From Maricaulis sp017643475 (GTDB lineage: Bacteria > Pseudomonadota > Alphaproteobacteria > Caulobacterales > Maricaulaceae): a stretch of 64,000 nt of DNA. The DNA lies in contig NZ_CP138920.1 of assembly GCF_047123815.1 (NCBI RefSeq), positions 2,480,001 to 2,544,000 on the forward strand, written 5' to 3'. Of the stretch, positions 61,733 through 64,000 are shown piece after piece; within the stretch, counting starts at the first letter, position 1, and each line of letters opens with the position of its first letter. The translations under genes and the position numbers were made by a program. Below the pieces are notes generated by a model. The model worked only from the letters and a program-made list of their open reading frames with translations, was not told the origin of the DNA and searched no databases.

Positions 61733-62789
61733 ATGTTTCTTGCTCCGGCCAATCTCTTCCAGATCGCCATTGCTGCAATTGCGCTTATCGGTGTGGTTCT
61801 GACTATCGGTCGACCGCGCCTGCACGCGGCGACCGCAATGATGAGCATGGCCACCCTGTGGATGTTGTTCAATCTCGCGGAAGAAATCGCTCGGCACGCG
61901 CGAGATCTGGTTGGTCACGCCAGCTTTCCGGCTCGCCTACCCCGCGCTGTTCTACCTGCTCGTGCGCGGGCTGGTATTCTCGGGTGCATCCCTGCGAAAA
62001 TCAGACTGGCCGCATTTCCTGCCTTTCGTGTTGGGGCTTGCGTTGACGCCACAGGTCTGGCTGGTTGAGCATGCAGCGCGGTTCAGCCTGGTCGTTTATT
62101 CCCTGGCGGCCATCTGGCTGTTGCATCGTTATCACCGGACCAACCAGAACCGTCGGTCGGACGCTGAAACCATTCAATTGCGCAGGATTTATGTGGTGAT
62201 CGCCGTCTTCGTCCTCGACGCGATCTTTGACGTTACGCGCATGGATGCGCGCTGGCTGCACGCGGACTGGCCCTGGCTGGCGTCCTCCTCTGCGTATCTG
62301 GTGCAGCTTGGCATCTCCTTCCTGCTGACCGTTGTGACCATCGTCTTTGCCGTGCGCCGGGCGGACGTGTTTGACGGATTGCAGCCGGGAGGGCTGGCGC
62401 CGCTGGCGGACGTGTCACCTTCTAGCGGGCCGGTGCCGGACGATGTTTTCGGGCGCATCGAGCGCGTGGTTCGGGCCCAGCACCTGCATACCGAACCCCG
62501 ATTGACCCGTGCAGAACTTGCCGAGGCCGCAGACCTGCCGGAGCGCCAGGTTTCACAGGCAATCCGAGCCGCCACAGGGCGGAACTTCAATGATTTCATC
62601 AACAATCTGCGTATCGAGGATGTGCAGGCCATGATGCGCGAGGATGCGCGCTCAGGTGAGAGGCGCAGGATTCTCGATCTCGCCTATACGGCCGGTTTCA
62701 GCTCCAAATCCGTCTTCAATGATGTCTTCAAGCGCGAGACAGGCATGACCCCGTCAGCCTTCTCGGACAGCCTGTCCGGCAAGGTGTGA
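61733..62789 (+). CDS. Membrane-anchored AraC-family regulator with apparent frameshift
   Basis: The first frame (61733 on) reads MFLAPANLFQIAIAAIALIG and reaches LFNLAEEI near 61888; the second frame continues LGTREIWLVTPAFRLAYPAL and carries the rest. Removing one base near 61889 joins them into about 350 residues: five to six membrane segments, then AraC helix-turn-helix motifs (RAELAEAADLPERQVSQAI; LDLAYTAGFSSKSVFNDVF). As given, translation from the first start stops early; a TTG at 61911 could make a shorter protein lacking the first helices. Confidence 0.75.
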
Positions 62790-62876
62790 CGAATTCCGGA
62801 CATCCGGATTCCGGATCCCGGACGACAGGACGGCCCCTCTATTGGATATCGGACCTCCATCAGAGTGGAGTGCCAG
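62790..62876 (+). promoter_or_regulatory. Direct repeats upstream of the amidohydrolase gene
   Basis: ATTCCGGACATCCGG (62793-62807) and ATTCCGGATCCCGG (62808-62821) stand head to tail, each with TCCGGA palindromic cores. Direct repeats of about 15 bp are the usual layout of AraC-family sites, and an AraC gene ends just upstream. Confidence 0.5.
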
Positions 62877-64000
62877 ATGTTTTCCCCCCGTATCGTGTTT
62901 GTTGTCCTGACGAGTGTTCTTCTGCTTGTTGCCTGCGGCTTTCCAGCAGCCCTGAAGCCGGCGCGAGAAACGCCTGGTGCTTATCTGATCGAAAATGCGG
63001 CTGTGTTGGATGTCGACACCGGCGAGATCGCTGTTGACCGATTCATCTACGTGGAAGACGGTATTATCCGGCACGTGGGCCACGAACGTCCGGAGGCCGT
63101 GGCGGCAGGCGCGGCTCGCATCGATGTATCAGGCGCTGTCGTTCTGCCGGGCCTGATCGACATGCATGTGCATGTTTTCGATGAGGCGGACCTGGCGGCG
63201 AACCTGGCATACGGGGTTACGACCATTCGCAATCTCGGTGGCATGCCCTTTCATTTTCCGATGGCGCAACAGATCGAACAGGGGCGGTTGCTCGGGCCGC
63301 GCCTGATCACAACGGGTACGATCCTGAATGAACGGGACGGGCGTAACACCAACGACCTGCAGACCCTCGTGGCCGGGGCGGATCGGGCACGCGCCGCGGT
63401 TCGTCGCCAGTACCGCGCGGGCTTCCGGCACCTCAAGGTCTATTCGAATCTGTCCCGTGAGAGCCTAGCCGCGATCCTGGACGAGGCGGCTCAGCTAGGC
63501 ATGACCGTGTCGGGACACCCGGTCGAGGGAACAGAGGCAGATCCGCTGGAAATGGCCGACACCCTGGCGGGTGGCTTCACGACAATCGAGCATGCCGAAT
63601 CCATCGTCTGGTTCGGCTTGAGTGACAACACCGACCCGGCCATGGCGAGGGCGCTGGCACAGCAGATGGCGGCCGCAAATTCCCGCGTCACTCCGACCTT
63701 GATCGTGCATCACAATCTGGCGCGGATTGTCGAAACGGACGGTGCGCATGTGACGCGTCCGGACATGCACAGTTTCAGCCCCGTGATGCAGGGGTTCGAG
63801 CAGGGCAGGTATGATTACTGGGCCAGCTATCCGCACGATGATCGTACCCGCATGCAGGCCTTCTATGTCGAGATGACCGGTTACATGCACGAGGCGGGTG
63901 TCGAGCTGGTCGTTGGTACTGATGCTGGCGTGATGGTGACCCCGCACGGCGTCTCTGTTTCCGAGGAAATCGAACTGCTGGTTGATGCCGGATTGAGCCC
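62877..64000 (+). CDS. Lipoprotein amidohydrolase (imidazolonepropionase-like), 3' end outside window
   Basis: At least 374 residues, open to the window edge. Lipoprotein signal with LLLVAC (Cys20). Amidohydrolase superfamily features: metal His-x-His in LPGLIDMHVHVFDEA, GVTTIRNLGG, a Lys in FRHLKVYSNLS that could be carboxylated, His in VSGHPVEG and TIEHAES, and the Asp in VVGTDAGVM. Family members hydrolyse cyclic amides or prolyl dipeptides; substrate not readable. Start ATG 62877 with TGGAG upstream. Confidence 0.88.
   Translation, partial: MFSPRIVFVVLTSVLLLVACGFPAALKPARETPGAYLIENAAVLDVDTGEIAVDRFIYVEDGIIRHVGHERPEAVAAGAARIDVSGAVVLPGLIDMHVHVFDEADLAANLAYGVTTIRNLGGMPFHFPMAQQIEQGRLLGPRLITTGTILNERDGRNTNDLQTLVAGADRARAAVRRQYRAGFRHLKVYSNLSRESLAAILDEAAQLGMTVSGHPVEGTEADPLEMADTLAGGFTTIEHAESIVWFGLSDNTDPAMARALAQQMAAANSRVTPTLIVHHNLARIVETDGAHVTRPDMHSFSPVMQGFEQGRYDYWASYPHDDRTRMQAFYVEMTGYMHEAGVELVVGTDAGVMVTPHGVSVSEEIELLVDAGLS

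Overview
The window looks like a chromosomal segment of a GC-rich, stalked or dimorphic-type marine alphaproteobacterium. My best guess is the Maricaulis/Oceanicaulis neighbourhood (Maricaulales, near Hyphomonadaceae). The reasons are the order ruvC-ruvA-ruvB-ybgC-tolQRAB-pal-cpoB-tilS-ftsH, an argH-lptM-TIGR02302 block, a PhaR/PhaB pair, gene ends packed with ATGA overlaps, a textbook CtrA-type box (TTAA-N7-TTAAC), and a TonB-dependent receptor with a carboxypeptidase-like N-terminal domain. No rRNA, tRNA, CRISPR array, IS element or phage gene was seen.

Layout. 1-3.7 kb: the 3' end of pgi, tkt, and a JmjC/cupin hydroxylase on the minus strand. 3.8-5.5 kb: three tandem minus-strand genes for Tat-exported proteins made almost wholly of a short TDSD...GRG repeat, each with its own terminator; this is the most unusual locus here. 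5.7-18.4 kb: ruvCAB with an embedded metallo-beta-lactamase-fold gene, ybgC, an NTF2-like gene, the complete tol-pal operon, tilS (frameshifted in its ATP-binding loop in this sequence) and ftsH. 18.4-24.3 kb: a secreted DUF1080-like protein and an AraC regulator (minus) between ftsH and folP, then a GST, an M24 peptidase and rluD. 24.3-28.5 kb: a Tat-exported PhoD phosphatase, a REP-like intergenic patch, a MarR-S41 protease operon with a large palindrome over its start, and folE. 28.7-33.7 kb: cysS, small unknown genes, a NifU-like scaffold, yidD and thrS. 33.7-40.0 kb: envelope glycosylation genes (O-antigen-ligase-like protein, two GT2 enzymes, an ArnT-like GT39) around an HMG-CoA lyase. 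40.3-42.4 kb: a tiny coupled gene pair under a CtrA box, then phaR and phaB. 42.4-51.3 kb: a secreted protein of unknown function, a DUF985 cupin, gloB, a methyltransferase, hisC, DUF2125, plsC, ydcF, ftsX, ftsE and a zinc-ribbon protein. 51.3-52.4 kb: an ankyrin-repeat gene of lower GC bracketed by two 167-bp direct repeats. 52.4-57.4 kb: the TIGR02302/DUF4175 protein, lptM, argH and a TlpA-like thioredoxin. 57.6-64 kb: a TonB receptor divergent from a beta-propeller phytase with a Pho-box-like site between them, a membrane-anchored AraC regulator with an apparent frameshift, and a lipoprotein amidohydrolase that runs off the window.

How the parts work together. The Tol-Pal block, FtsEX, LptM, PlsC and TIGR02302 are cell-envelope functions. 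pgi/tkt, folP/folE, hisC, argH, cysS and thrS are core metabolism. PhoD plus the TonB receptor/phytase pair suggest scavenging of organic phosphate. Two apparent frameshifts (tilS and the AraC gene) may be sequencing errors. The CtrA box, the Pho-like repeats and the MarR-gene palindrome are the clearest regulatory sites.
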